From: Pegea sp. RAD2-039
Lineage: Eukaryota; Chordata; Thaliacea; Salpida; Salpidae
Length of the DNA: 64,000 bases
Reading direction: 5' to 3'
Assembly (NCBI GenBank): GCA_034620365.1
Contig: JAQGEQ010000186.1
Span: 1,178,001 to 1,242,000, forward strand
A program made the translations under genes and the position numbers. Shown here one piece after another: positions 37,701 to 52,500 of this stretch (its first letter is position 1; each line of letters begins with the position of its first letter). Under the pieces are notes generated by a model that was not told the origin of the DNA, did not search any database, and worked only from the letters and a program-made list of their open reading frames with translations.

Positions 37701-40548
37701 GCTTTTCATTCATTTTTTATAAATCATAGTTGATTTGATTATTAAATATTTAAGTGTAACTGATTTACATCTTTAAATATCGTTATGTGGTGCAATTTTC
37801 TTGGCAAATATGTATTTACGATGTAGAATAAATAAAATAAATCCTAATATTGTTTGTTTTTCAAACTCACTAAAATGATATAATTTATAATTCTAACTTG
37901 CTATGATAGGTATTACCTTAACAATTTAATTCATTATTCCATATAAAATATATTGTTTTTTATAGACTGCAAAGCTTGAAGATAATTTATATATTAATAT
38001 TATAATTACGTAATATGAATATATATTTGTTTAATGAAATCATCAGTAAAATTGAAAAAAATCCAACATCCTTAATTTTAAGACTATTATCCTATGGGAT
38101 AAAAATTTAAAATCCTAATTTCATGTTGAACACTTTGATTAAAGTAATAAAAAGAAGAATTTTCACTTTGTAATTTTACTTCATTTCATTTGAAGAATGG
38201 AATTTTTTATATATAAATTATTTTATATTACTTTTTAAATGCTTGAAATAGTTTAATTTAATGATAATATTTAGCTAATAACTATTTTTTTTAAACCTTT
38301 TTATTGATTTTTATATCAGGAACTTATTCTAACTTAATCAAAATCAATGATAACCAACCAAGTTTTTGGTTTTTATAAGCTTTAGGAAATATTTTACTTA
38401 TTAAGATTTTTTGGCACTTTCTTAGAGACCTTATATCAGAAGTATTGCCCACATAGAAATTATTTTTTATTATAATATTCATTAGTTTGTGTTATTAATA
38501 ATCTATTCAAAGAGTCCTATATAACACCAAATTTTACTATTATTTACTCTTCTGAATTTTTAGGGTTTAGTTTGATTAAATTATATAAAAAACTAATGAA
38601 AGTAGTTTTCTACATTAAATATTTCTTAATTTTAATTTATTTTATTTGTTTTTGTAGAAATTATAAATATTTAGCTTGAATTCATTTTTCAATTTAGGAA
38701 CAGTTTTAGATATTTAAGTTCATCTAATAAAACTAAAATTATCTATAATTTTTTTATAAAATATAAACTTTAACCTTTTTGTTAAAAATTTAAATTGTTA
38801 AAATTTTATTTCTAAAATTTTATCATAGTATTTATGTAAACATTATGGTATAATATGAAGTTTGTTTAAATGTAGCAGCTTAAGATGATTTAGTTGGTTT
38901 TGAATATTGAAATACTATTATGTATAAACCTGTTATTATTTATGTTTATTTTTCAATTTTATCAGCATTTTTTTGGATAAAAAGTAAAGAAATTAATTAG
39001 TTAATTTTCACATTATATCATTTAAAGTTTTCATCTGAAATTTAAGTTTGAATTTTTGTCAAGAAATATGTTAAACTGATTTTGTTTTAATTAATTTTAT
39101 TTTAAGTTTAAATTTGGAGAAGTTATTGCTTTAAATTCAATATTTATTGATGTACTATTTGTTTATAGTTTATTTTTAATTTAGTTATTATATGATTTGA
39201 TTTATAAAAGTGATTAGCTTGGTTAAATTTAGTTGTATAATTATCAGCTTGTAATATAAGATTATTTTTCTATTAAGTTAATTATTATTAAATTCTGAAC
39301 AGTTTGCTTTATTCTGTTATTCAATGTATCACTTAGCCATAAATAAATAAAGATTATTGCCAAAATTGTAAACTTTTTTGTTAATTTCTTTTAAGAGTAG
39401 GCTTATATTTGTAAAAAATATGACTTCATAAACATTTATATCAATTTACTTCATTTATTCCTTTAATTTTTTGTTAGCATAAAAGTAAAACTATAATTTA
39501 TTTTTTATAATAATAATCTTTTTATAAATTACCAAGGCTTCACTGCAGTTTTAAAGCCATTATTCTTATAAAGTATATTGATTATTCATTTTAAAGCTGT
39601 TTTTAGTTGAACTTTATACTCATAATTTCAAAATATGTAAAATATATCTGTTTATGATTTAATTTAAATCTTTACAATAAAAAACATTTTTATAACTCTT
39701 TTTACTTTATTTTTAGTTATTTTTAAAATAATATTTTGAGTAATTAAAGTTTTTATTTAATTATTAGCATGTTCTTTCTCGTAAATGATTAATTTTGTAG
39801 TAAGTAGTTATTTTACAAAAAAGAATTTTTTTCTTATACAAATGTAATTTATCATATTTAATTATTAATTTATATCAATTTAATATATTATATTTCAGAA
39901 ATATTTACATTAAGATTCTTATAAAGTTTTATTTATTTATAATAGATTTTATTTCAATGAATTATGTTTAGTTATATAATCAGTATATATAATTAATTAT
40001 ACATTTAACTAATAAGTTTATAAATAATATAATAAGTTGAGTATAACTTTAAACAATTATTGTTTTATCAATCAATAAAATTCAGCATTTGTACTACCCA
40101 AAAATACTTTGATAAGCGCTGTATTTATACATAAATACAATTTGATGATTTAAAGTATTGTTAATTATCTTTTAACTGAAATTAAAATCATCTTTTACAT
40201 ACTATTTCTAATAAGACTTTAACATGCTCCAATATTTAACATTTAATACCATTTTGAATTAATATATTTGAAGATGTAATCTTTTTACAGTTTAAGGTTT
40301 ATTTGATGATACTTAAATTGCTTTTGTTTCAGATACACTTCTAGCTGGTGCCCGAATATTAGTTGCTAATTTAGTCTTGTTTATATTTTTATTTTCTTCA
40401 ATAAAGTTGTGTGGAGTTTCTTGAGCCATAAGACTCCAACTTCTCGTCTAAATTACCAACAGTTCATTGGTCAGTTGGATTTTTTATTGACTTTTTTACT
40501 TTTGTTAACTTCCTGATGTTCTAATTGTTTGAAAATCTTTTTTTTCAG
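34750..40548. other. Long AT-rich gene-poor region
   Basis: Apart from the GC island at 35180-35345, nothing was recognised in roughly 5.8 kb. I looked specifically for PDZ-coding exons of the downstream ARHGAP21/23-like gene (GLGF-like and GGPA-AGL-GD blocks flanked by AG and GT) and found none. Confidence 0.5.
35180..35345. other. Isolated GC-rich island of unknown origin
   Basis: About 150 bases here have clearly higher GC and several CpGs (for example GAAAGTGCGGCTGGGCATGC and TTTCGCGCATCAGC). The flanks are very AT-rich. The plus-strand frame following CAG at 35187 is open for more than 60 codons but matches no family I recognise. It could be a fragment of an unlisted repeat or a small RNA gene. 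Confidence 0.35.
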
Positions 40549-40583
40549 ATCTTACAAAAAGAAATTGTTGTTTAAAAAGTGTA

Positions 40584-43500
40584 ATGGTAAGTTTTTATGT
40601 TAAATACAATTAGTTTGAAATGTAATTATACAATTAAGTTTGAGTATACCCAAGTAGTTTTTGTAATGGTAATTATAAGTAAGTTATTTAATAATAAGTT
40701 ATTGCTTAAGTTAATAATGTAATTTTAGTTTTTTATAAAAAAGAATTTTTTGTAGTGCTATAATATTTTTACAAAGCTATAAATTTATTGTTGTAAATTA
40801 GAAAGTAAAACTATTTATGGCAATTTTTGATATCCGTTGTCATAAAGTTGATGTAATTAATATCCGTTTTCATATAATTGCAGATGTTGTTAATTTAAAT
40901 GTTAAGTAGTTTTAAATCTTCCTATATTTACTGAAGCAATCTTTTTAATATTTTCATCTCTATTTTAAGTTTGTTATATTTAAAACTTTCTTATCACCAC
41001 ACTAATATAAACAAGATTATCTTTTCACAATTAAAATCAGTTCAATAAGAACGCTAAAAATACTTGTACGAAGCTGAAAGCACCTCTTTCATAGTGTTTA
41101 CTAAAATCTTCATCACTAATTTAAGAGTGAATGGTATGAATGAGCAGAAGCAAAATACTTTAGAAAGATGCACGTAGATGACTTGTTTTGAGAAATTCCT
41201 TTTATAAAACTGGCTTTCGTGGTTTAAAGTGCGTGAAGTCACGCGTGAACGATTTTCGTTACATAAATTTAGTGTTTTACTTTGAAAACTACTTTATAAT
41301 AGAAGTTATACCATCAAAGTAAGCTGAACAGTTTTTCTCGATTAATCAATTATTTTTTTATTTATTATTTGTTTTTATTTATTAATAACTTTGTTGATGT
41401 TTATATGAGATCATTTTGTTAACTCTTCTTACTCCTATGATTTATAAAAGATTTTTATAAGAGTTTACAAGCTTGTGTTAGTAAGTTGCCTGGGGATATT
41501 TGACTACAAGGTCTTTTCGTTGAGCATGTACGTTAAAATGATGATTAGATTTCAAGTTCTTTTGTTAGAAAGTCTGATGTAGTTACTTTTTGGATGTTAT
41601 GCACTTGAGAAAATCTTTGAACCAACCTTTAATAGAATTTAATTTGTGTGCCAATACAGTTGACTTGTTGGTGCTTATTCAGTCTTAAATTCATCTAATG
41701 CTAAAATTGAATTTAACTAACCGAAAGTGCAGCTCAATGCTCTATTAAGATAGCTTCTTTGCATTTCATCATTTTATTGAGAAATATTTTGATAATCGAA
41801 TCGTCTTCTGTCAAAAATTGAAGATAGATGCTGACTCATCTGGTAAAAACCTTTCAAATAAGGTACTAAAAATGCCTGTTGTATTTCATATCTGTCTAGA
41901 TACCATTAAAATGTTTAAAGAACAAACTACAAACTGAGCAAATGAAATTTTGACCACTGCACAGTTTGAAATCTCTTTTTATTATTCCTAGCTTTGCTTT
42001 CATAGAATGTTATCACTTCAGCAACTACTACTGCTAACAAACGTAAAATTCAATGTTTTTTTATCATCACTTTCATTGTGTTCAGCTTTTTATAAGCTCT
42101 ACTATTTTTAGATGTCTAAATACACACGATTTCATGCTATTTAGATTCAAGCTATTAACTCTATTGAAATTTGTTTTTTTGCATATAGGCTTACAGAAAA
42201 CCACTATTTGATCATCAACAAACCACTTCTGTTAAAAACCGGACAAAGTTTTTTGAACAAGAAAAAATTGTAAAAAAAGATTTACTGCCAGCCACGAAAA
42301 GCCCTTTAAAAGCAACAGCTGAAAATAACTCGAATAATAAAACATTTGAGAAATTGCATTTTGGTGACAGCAAATCAAACTACGAATCATATTATGGAAC
42401 TCTAGACTCGGCTTATGAAACCGGTTCATCTGCATATAACACAGTTGATTCTACTTTTAGTTCGAAATCAAAAAAACATTTTTTATTTGAAAATACTCCG
42501 ACCAAATCTAGTGACGATCTAAACAAACAATCACCTTCGGCCACAATCAAATCGCCTTCTGAAATGAGCTATGTACCATCATATATTAAGCCAGTTGAGC
42601 CTGTATTTTCTCCAAATGTCCCAAGGAAGCCTAAAGTACCAGCTAGAAACTTTACACTGTCAAATGACAACAGTAAGTTGTGAGACCCGCTCAACAATCA
42701 AAATTTCTTTTTCTTTTTCTTTTTGAAGTAACTGTTCGAAGCCTTAAGTCAAGAGAAACTTTGAAAAACGACAAGCAAAATTTAAGGTGGTGATGCAATC
42801 TATATTTTGAGCTAAAGTGGTTTTGAAATTTTTCGAATTTTTATCATCAAAACAATTAATCTATTTTACTTATAAACTAACAGAGAAAAATATGCAAAGA
42901 AGCAACAAGAACAACTCTCTGGCCGAAAGTCGTTAAAAGAAAGATTACAGAGTTTAGAGAATGGTGCTGATGTGAAATTAAAGGTATTTTCAACTAATTC
43001 CGAATCAAGTTTGACAAGTGGATTTGTTTTTTATTAATATTTAATTTGTTTTGTTGCTTAGCTGCTTGTAGTAATTGGCATATTTAATTTGATAATTGAT
43101 TCAACTTAATAATCTAAAGTTGGGAAATTTACAAATAGTTTTTAGTTGTTATGATAAAAAGTAAATTCGCTCACACCTAAAACAGAAAAAAGAAAGTCCT
43201 TATTAAGCCACCAAGTAACCAGCTGCAAAAACAACTAATATATGATGCAACTAATGTTAATAAATACCTCTTTTATATAATTTAGTTTTGTTGTGTTGTC
43301 ATTCACTAAGCTTTTACTTCTACAATTCATCTTTTTTGTGTTCTACTTCATAAATTATTTCCGAGCACACCCGGATAAGCTTTCTACCACTCTCGCAGTT
43401 TCGCTGTTCAAAAAAAGGTCTTTATCGTTGGCTTGTTGTCTAACCGCAATTTTTCTTTTGATTTAAATGATTTTGTTTGTAGTTAGTTGGTTCATTGCAC

Positions 43501-46500
43501 ATTCAAGTAAAATCTTCATGAAGTTTATCAAAATGTTCACTTCAATTAAATTATTCACTGATTTTAAATTGAACAAATTTCACAGCTTTTTCTACTCTTC
43601 ATATTTTTATTACTTTTCTTCTTACAGCAAGTTTCAGTAGCTTCTAAACGTCGTCTGGATATCCAAATGTTACAGATCAAGCGCCCCATAATTCCTACAC
43701 ACCCAGAAAGTCTTGAAGATGAAGATAAACAACAAACAAAATATGAGAACGATTTAACCAATCAACGAATCAGAACTGCAGAAGATCAAGTAATAAACCA
43801 ACTTCATCATTATGAACCTGATCACCTAAATGTTTATTGAGATGGATTCTAAGTTAGCAATTTCCTAACCAAACATCTTGCCCAGCTAATATGTGAAACA
43901 GTTTTCTTCTTCAAGTAGATATTTATCATAAACTTCTAATAAGCTTGTATTTGTAACTAGTTTTTTATTTGATCTTCTATAAAATCTTCTATTACATCAT
44001 GGATGTTCAACAAATGTATTTGTTTTTGAGTTATTTTTAAGCCCTCTTCTTGAATTACTAAATTTTTGTTGATTTAAGACCCCAGTAGATACTTAAAGAA
44101 GTTCTACTTTTAAGTCTAATACAAAAATAAGGTTGATATATATTCATCTAATTGAAAAGGTTTATATGAGAATTGATAAAACCTACTTGGTGGATTTCAA
44201 TTATCTCTAAGATACATCAAAGAAAAAAAAAGCCCCAATAAAAGATTTTGAAATCTTTGGAACCTTTATAAGTTGAAATAGTTGCTTAGTGGACAGATCA
44301 TCAAGTTCTGTTGCTAGTAGCTCAACTTGTAGAGATATTTTGATGTTAATTTTTTTGCATGAAGCATTTAGATAAAAATAATTGAATGATTTAGTTGCTT
44401 TTATTTTAATCAATTGCTGTAATTACAAAAATATATTTTCATAATTGTAATTGCTATCAAACATTTGCTTGTATTTTTTTTGCTAGAGTTCTTCTGCTAA
44501 AGATCTGAACAAACCGAATTGCGATGAAAGTAAATTGAATATCTGCAAGCCTGAAGCTCAAGTCGAAGCAATGGGTAAAAAAGTAGCTGATGATACTATA
44601 TTTGATGACATGAATAGCTGCAAAGTTAAACCTGCTGCAATAAAGTGGAAGGCAGTGAAAAAAGCATCACCAACTCCAAAGAACAATCCAGAAATTGCTT
44701 CATCAGCCAAGCAAGATGTCTTAAAAACTCCTTGCTCTAGTAATACAAGTCAAGAAGAAGTGATTAAAAAAGATGAAAAATTACTGCAGTGGAGAAAACT
44801 GTCTCCTGAAAATTTGACTTCATTACAATCTCGTCTTGCTGCTTCAAATACTGAAGAAAAATCTTTTGACTGCGCTGAAGATAGTTTAACAAATTCTGAT
44901 GAAGTGAGAAGTTTTTTATTAATAGTAATAATTAGATTAGTAGCTAAGAAAATTGTTTTGATTTCTATGTGAAAGTTTGAAATAAAGTTTTTTTCTTTTT
45001 AACTTTATTTACAATAAATTCAATTTTGTTTTGTATATTTTTTCACTGTTTGTTTCATTTCTAAACTGAATGTTTATTTATTCATTTATTTAAATAAAAG
45101 CTTTTTTTTTATGAAAAATTTTAGTTAAAAAAAGTTGAAATTGTTTAGCATCAGTAGAAATATTGTTTGTTCTATATTTCAACTTCTGCCACCTTATGAT
45201 CTTAGCATTCCATAGATATCTTTTAAAGATAACATTACCATTCATTTCATATTTTCTTTATCATGAGATCTAAAAATATTTGGTATTCTGTAAACATCAT
45301 AATTTACATTTGCTAACAAATGACTTTAAACCGAAATATTATTCATTTTGCAGATAAATGTTTCTAATGAAAGCAACCAGAATAAAGAGCTGAATACAGT
45401 TGCATTAAGTAAGTAGTTATCTCCATCAACACATATTTAATAAGCACTTTTTTATCTTCTTTTATTTACCTGTCAAATATTGCCCAAAAAAAACTTCAAA
45501 AGCTATGATCAAACAATTAAAAAAAAACTAATTTGATAATTGATAAAATAAGTATTTAACAAATAAAACAGTTCAAACAAAACCACCAGCCTTCTTATTT
45601 CAGCTCATTGTTTTGATATATTTAGGAAATCGTCCTTGTGCAAAAAGCAACATGCCCCCATCTCTAACGATAGATGTTCATACCTCTGATGAAATTGTTG
45701 TTCCTGTCGAACTACGTTCACCTCGTTCAACTAAACCTGATGTAAATGATGAAATCGGTCGAGTTAATATGAGAGAGAAGCGTAACGCAAGGGTCTTCCA
45801 TCTTCCTTTCCCATCTGAAGAGCTTTCTGAAGCTAATCAATCGTGTTTAGAAGACACAAAGAAGAAGTACTTAAGCGAAGAAAATCTCAATGAAAAGTAA
45901 TTTATTTGATAATTTGAAAAGAAACCTTTTTCTGTTTGTAAACTTCTTTTAACAATAAATAAAGTCTACTAGCAATTACCAGAACTTTTTTTACTAATAG
46001 ACCAACCTTTAATGTAATTTCATCTTGTTAATTGAAACCTTCAGTTCTGTAGTCGCCATATAAGGACATATTTATATCAATTGTTACAATCAAAATGTCA
46101 AAATAGTAAAATTCATTCAAAGCCCAATTACTTTTGATAAACCATAAAAGGACTCTATTGGAAACCACTTCAGCCAATTTGTTTGTCTTATTACTTGTTA
46201 ATATTAAAAGGAAATTTCGAAAGATAAAACAAACGTTATCAGCAAACTTTCATCAATTTATATTCATCTAATCTGATAAATTAATCTTGAAAAATCAACT
46301 GACAATTTGGAATGAATATTTATTCACCTCAACCATCGGCTTCAACTTATTTTCTTACTGTTTAATTATTAACAATATTTTTTTTTGCAGGAATCACACG
46401 GCTCCAGTAAAATTTTTTCCAACTGTACTTTATCGAAACTATTCGAATCGAAAGAATTTAGAATCCAAATCCAACTCTTCATCAACTACTTCTTTAACCA

Positions 46501-49500
46501 CAGTTACTTCTAATCTTCCAACATCCATAAGATCAACTTCTCCGACCTTCTCTGTCAGTTAACTTTGATTAATGATCAGTTTTAACTTGTACTTTTCTGC
46601 AGGTTACACCAAAAATAAATAAACGGAATCTTGACAAGATGCAACAGTCAATTGCAAGGTAGCTGATTGGTTGATTAAATATTTACTAATTAAAGTTAAA
46701 TAATTGAGTTTATTGGATTAATGAGGTGATTGCTTCCACAGTTCACCTAAAATTGGAGCAAATCGAAAAACAAAGAACAAATGTCAGCTCTTGGAAAGTG
46801 AAAACCAACAAAAGTCAGAGAGATTAAAATGTGATGAAAACTCCACAAACAAATCTCATGACAACATGCCACCTACAAAAAGGTTTTCATCTTTCTAATC
46901 ATTCCATTTCTACACTTTTTATTTTACACCTTATGCTTGAATTGTTGTAAATTAGCAAATTTTCAAATTTAATTCAATCTTTTCATAAATAATTCATCTA
47001 ACAATATTATAAAGCTCAAATGATCAAATATATATCATAAAATCGACAAAATCTTCTTCAATTGATGAATATTTGTTATTTAGTTGTACTGAAGAAGCTA
47101 CTTCAAGACATATCGAGCAGTAAGTCGTTAATTTTTTTTACAAATTTGTTTTTTCGTCTGTAATCTCATAAAGTTTTATTTGCTTCAATTTCTATTGCTT
47201 CAAAATTGTGTTATTTTGAAAAGAAGAAGTTCTCGATATAAAAATTGAATTATTTCACAAATATCACTTTTCTAAGTCCTTCTTCTTCAAATGTTTTTTT
47301 ATCAAATCAATCTTTGTTCCTCTTCATCTTTTCCAAATCTGAAAGATCAAATATAACTTCCTGATTCTTGATTGAAATCTTTCAGTTTATCTTTACAACT
47401 GATCAGTTTTTAATAAACTTTAATAATTACATCTTTTTGAACATACAAGATTAATTCAATTTGGAAACATCAAGAAAAACTTCCTTTCTTTTACATTTTC
47501 AATATAATTTGAATTTGACAAAAAGCCATCAAAAAAGTGAATTAGGAGAAAGTCTCTTGGTTCTGTATAAACTGGTTTTTGTTAAAACATACAAAACAAA
47601 AAAAATAATTGTAATGTTTACTTTCACAATCCATTAGTAAATTATCAACTAGCCCAAATGAACGACACTTGGCAATTTGATTATTAGTTTCAAACAAGTA
47701 AGTGGACAAAATGCTTCGAACTTTTGTCTCTGTTTTTCTTGAGATGATTTTTCAATTTTTATTTTTTTATCAGTTGTTTATGCGAGAAAGAATATTAAAT
47801 TGTGATGTGACAGCTTTTTTTATTTTATTGTCAGCTTGATTCATGTTTACATTTTATTGATGTCTTTGAAAAAGAACAAATTTGAGAAACTTTTCGAATT
47901 TTTTTCTTCTAATTACTTTCATCTGATTTTCATGAAATTCTTATTTATTATTTTCATTTGACGACCAGACAACAAAAATCGATAAATTTATTTCAGTTGT
48001 GATATGTCGCAAGATTTAGATGAACAAATGTTAAATTATCACGATAATCAGCAAGAATCAACCCTGCCTTCACCCCAAGATCTTCAATTAACCAATTACA
48101 GTGGAAACACGAAGCGAGCACCTCTAGCAGACGATGAAATACCTTTTATTGATGAAACTTGTGTTGAAGCATCTAATAGACAAGTAACTTAAACTGATTA
48201 ATTATTAATTACAAACTGTCTTAATAACTTTCCTAATTTTTTTCTATTTATTTGTTTAAATTTCTCTCTTTTGTAACTTCATTTCTTTTTGTCTTTCTTC
48301 TCTGTCACCTCTGATATAATCTCTCTTTTTTTACTATTTGATATTCACCGACAACTCGTTATTTATAGAAATGTACTGATGACCCAGAGGACACACAACC
48401 CTGTCCATCAGGGCCCCAACTACATACAAAGGTCAGTTCACATCAGATTTCAACAAAATTCTTTTTTCAAAAATTCTTTTTCAACTTTTTATTGAAATTT
48501 TATTTTTTTCAGACTGAACCAAAACCTGAAGTTAAGCTGCTAGCCGTAAAAATACCAATGTCCAGAGGTTGGTGCCCCTAGCCCTAGCACTGCCCCTCAA
48601 CTAATCAAGCTTATTTACAGGAAGCAGCATTAAACGAAGTGCATCAGCTGAAAGTGTCTTATCCACAAACGATCGTCCCTTAACTACTGACCCAGTGCGA
48701 AGACGGACCACTCGGTCGTGTAGTGCTGGTTAGTGGTCCACAACACGTGACCAACTGTCCCAATCTCATTGTCCACTTCTCACAGATCGGAACAAATCGG
48801 TTTTGAGGCATTCATATATGATGGCCACTGGTATTACCACTTCACCTTTGCCGGACACCACCCCCATTAATCGGACGCGGTCCAGGTTAGTTGGACCACT
48901 CACAGCTGTGTCATGACGTCATCGCTTCATTTTTAAAATTCTGGCAAATTAAAATCGATTGATTGATCAGCTGTTGATGACGTCATCACTATGACTCGCG
49001 AGAAACTGCCGATAATTAGTAGCGACATCGATGACAGTTGGATATCGAGCGGCTCTTTATTCCAACATTTTAATTTCTCTCAAAATCCATAAACGAGCTG
49101 ACATCATCATCATCAGCAGCTCGTGTTATTTGCTCGCCACATCGCCACCTACCGGCAGTTTTTATCTTTGATTTGTTTGTTTTCAGATCTTCTGGACGTC
49201 GTTTTAGTCTGAAAAAGAAAAAAGAGTCGAGCTCGTCGGAGGTTGTGAGTCATTCCTCTAATCTTCATCTAATCATCTTTAAAATCTTAGATCGCCAACG
49301 TCCGCAAACCCATAGGATCTTCATCGACAGAATCTTCAAAAGCATCCGGGGTTAAAAAAGAGGGTCTCCTCAGCTTCAAGGTCAGTCTTCATCTTTTTCA
49401 CGATGACGTCATCACGAAGTATGACGTCACAGGTGGCCACTATCGACCGTGGCAAGCGGACAAGCGCCCAGAAGTGTTGGAAGCAAGTCTGGGTTATTAT

Positions 49501-52500
49501 TCACAATCATTTGATCTTCTTATGCAAAGAAGTTAAACAGGTAAGATCAAGGGTCCATCTTGATCCGGTTTCTGATCCTTTATCATCTTCAGGATGCTTC
49601 TACTTCAAATGGATCTCCTTGTGAAGAAAGAAGTAGCAAGACGCGAAGATCTGGGGTTCATGGGTCAAATCCTGCTGAAGACGAACGCCCCTTGAATCTG
49701 ATTGGCTCTTTAGTTTCGATCGCGTATAATTACGTCAAACGTCGAAACGTTTTTCGATTGACGACCGGAAACGGATCTGAGTATCTCTTCCAGGTGCTTC
49801 ACGCCCAAAACCGCTTCTGAAATCCACATTAACCGCGCGATTATGACGTAGGCGGATGACAACAACGACATGTTGTCGTGGATCAACGCCATCCAATCTG
49901 AATCTGCTCACGACGGTCAAGTGACCATCAACAAAGCCCTGATACTTCGTAAAAGCAGCCAGTTTGATTCCGGGTTAGTTTTGACGTCATCACTATTCGT
50001 TAGCGGGCGCTAGACAGCGGCGTGATCACGTGACACGCTGACGTCATTACTTCCGGCTTAGTGTAGTTCTAGAAGTATGAACAAATCGAAATTATTTACA
50101 GTTTGTTCAGTTTTCGATATTTTTGTTATTTTTTTTTATGAGATGTGTTTTTAGTGAATTTGTAAATCGTGTTTTCGATGCCACGTCGAATCGTTACTTA
50201 TCATCCGTCCAAATTCACTTCATTAGCAGCTTACAATTCAATGTACTGCACTAATGATGACGCAACTACTGCGCGAACTGTGACGTCATCAGTTTGTCGG
50301 TCACTTTCTGATTCATCACCGCGAAGTTATAGCAATCAAATATCAGACCAGCAGACCGCCCACCAGCCACCTGTCCCTGTCCTAACCCTGTCCTCACCTG
50401 ATCTCAACCAACTGAACGACGAAAAGCAGTTTGTAGATCCTCTTTCTTCGGTAGTGACCAGAAGAAACAAAAATCGATCAAAGCTTCAACCTTCGGAGCA
50501 ATCCCGGAGACAAGGGATCGTTTTCTCGACCGGAAGTTCATCTTCTGTACCTCAGGTTAATCTTGAAGTGAAGAGTAGCAGATATAGAATGGCTGAAAAG
50601 ATTCAAAAAACAATTCGAGCTTTATATGATAGTAAATCGAGTAGTAGACAGTTAGAGGTCAATGTGGACCATACTTACCGCCCTCATCAGTCAACTAGTA
50701 GTCAGGGCAGTATTCATCCGAGTTCTTTAAGACGTCAGGCACTTTTTAATGGTCTAAGGTAGGTTTTGTTGGTTATCTACTGATTTTTGTCGAGTACTTG
50801 ACACTCTTATATGTCGATTGGCTTTTTACTGTCTCTGTTAATTGCCATCTTCATCTACAGTCATTTATCTCCTCCTATGTCACCTCCAGATACTACAGAC
50901 TCATATTCTTATCAAAGGTATACCTCTGCTGCTGACAATTACCTTTTCAAATGTAATTTTCTCCAGCAATCAATAGATTCCGTCATTTTCAGCTTAAAAC
51001 TATTTAATTTGAAACTTCTGTAATCATATGATTTGAGTAATTTGTTGTTGTTGTGTTTATTCTTGGAATGATAACAGATTATATTTGATCTTATCAAATT
51101 TGCATCGATAACTTGATAAAATATTTCCATTTTATCATCAATTTACTGATTGTTGAGTGATTATAGATTTTGAATATTACGAAATATTCTTGCAATATTC
51201 CTTCGTCATCATATTCTGTTTGAAAAGAAATTATTGAATAGTAATTGCTCGATTTAATTCAGTTGCTATTTGTAGTTATGCAACTCTTCATGACACTTTC
51301 AACGTATTTCCTTCCGTTATTATTTCTTTTCATTTCTGAAAATTTTCAACATAAATATAAGTCGCAAAAGTAATTTGAGCAACAATAGAAAGTAGCAATT
51401 TTTTTCATCTTTTTCTTCTATCTTATCAAATTATAAAATCATTTCTTATCTTTTAGCCCGAAACCAGAGAAAAGAACTGCTCCAAAGAAGCGCTCTCCTA
51501 AACTTCCCAGACACTCAATAGCTACAACTAAAGATGGTGAGTTATCTGATATGATCTTCATTTCTGTCAGATCACATTTAGAAGCCGTTTATGTTTGAAT
51601 GAATCATTGCATCCTATTCAAGACATCAGTATCATTCACAGGCAATCTAACCTCTAGAATGAGTCGGAAAAAATCTCTTTTACTTCGCGGTCATTCATTG
51701 AAATTTACTTCCAAATATCGAACAGTTCCAAGTATTAAAGGTTCTGTTGGTTACTAAGCAACTATTTGACCAAAAAAGTTGTCGTTGTCAGTTCCACACT
51801 TGCTGGAAGCTGCATGATTGTTTATGAGTGTGTCATCTACCTCATCTTTACATCAGTTGCATGATCTGTTCTTGGACTTCCACTCCTTCCATCTCATCTT
51901 ATCTATTTTTCAGTTGATGGATCGAAACGTTTCAAATGGCGTGGAAGTGTAAACAAAATTGCTAAAAAGTTTGTACAAGGCAACGCTCGTGTAGGGGGTA
52001 CTTTCGGTGCACATTTAGAGGACTGTCCGACCACACGTGAAAATCATGTAAGTACATCTCATGAAGTTGACTTCAAATCATCCTCTAAAACCTCCGCAGT
52101 TGATCCCATTCGTCGTTGAGCTCTGTTGTCGACTCGTCGAAGCCAAGTGGATCAGATATACTGGCATCTATCGTGTACCTGGCAACAATGGCACCTTAAA
52201 CTCTCTACAAGATGAACTGAACCAAAAAGGTCCTGATGAAATTGATGTGGAAACAGATGAACGATTTCATGATGTCAATGTTGTTTCTTCTTTATTGAAA
52301 CTTTACTTTCGGATCTTACCGGACCCTCTATTCACTAACGGTAACTTCATCTTAGGTGGATATTCGATTTGATTTCATGAAATTCATCTATTTAGAGTTG
52401 TATACTGATTTCATCATCACAAACCGCAAACCCAATTCAGAAGAACGACTAAACGGTCTACGAAGACTGGTCCACATGCTACCTGGTCCTCATTATGAAA

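Noticed and set aside
49710-49920. Minus-strand frames of 60-61 aa opposite the PH-domain exons
   Set aside because: They are shadows of the well-supported plus-strand PH exons in a GC-richer segment.
52061-52372. RhoGAP exon extended upstream from 52061 and downstream past 52340
   Set aside because: Splice sites at 52047/52100 and 52340/52396 reproduce the conserved RhoGAP sequence. The extra residues are translated 52-55 bp introns.
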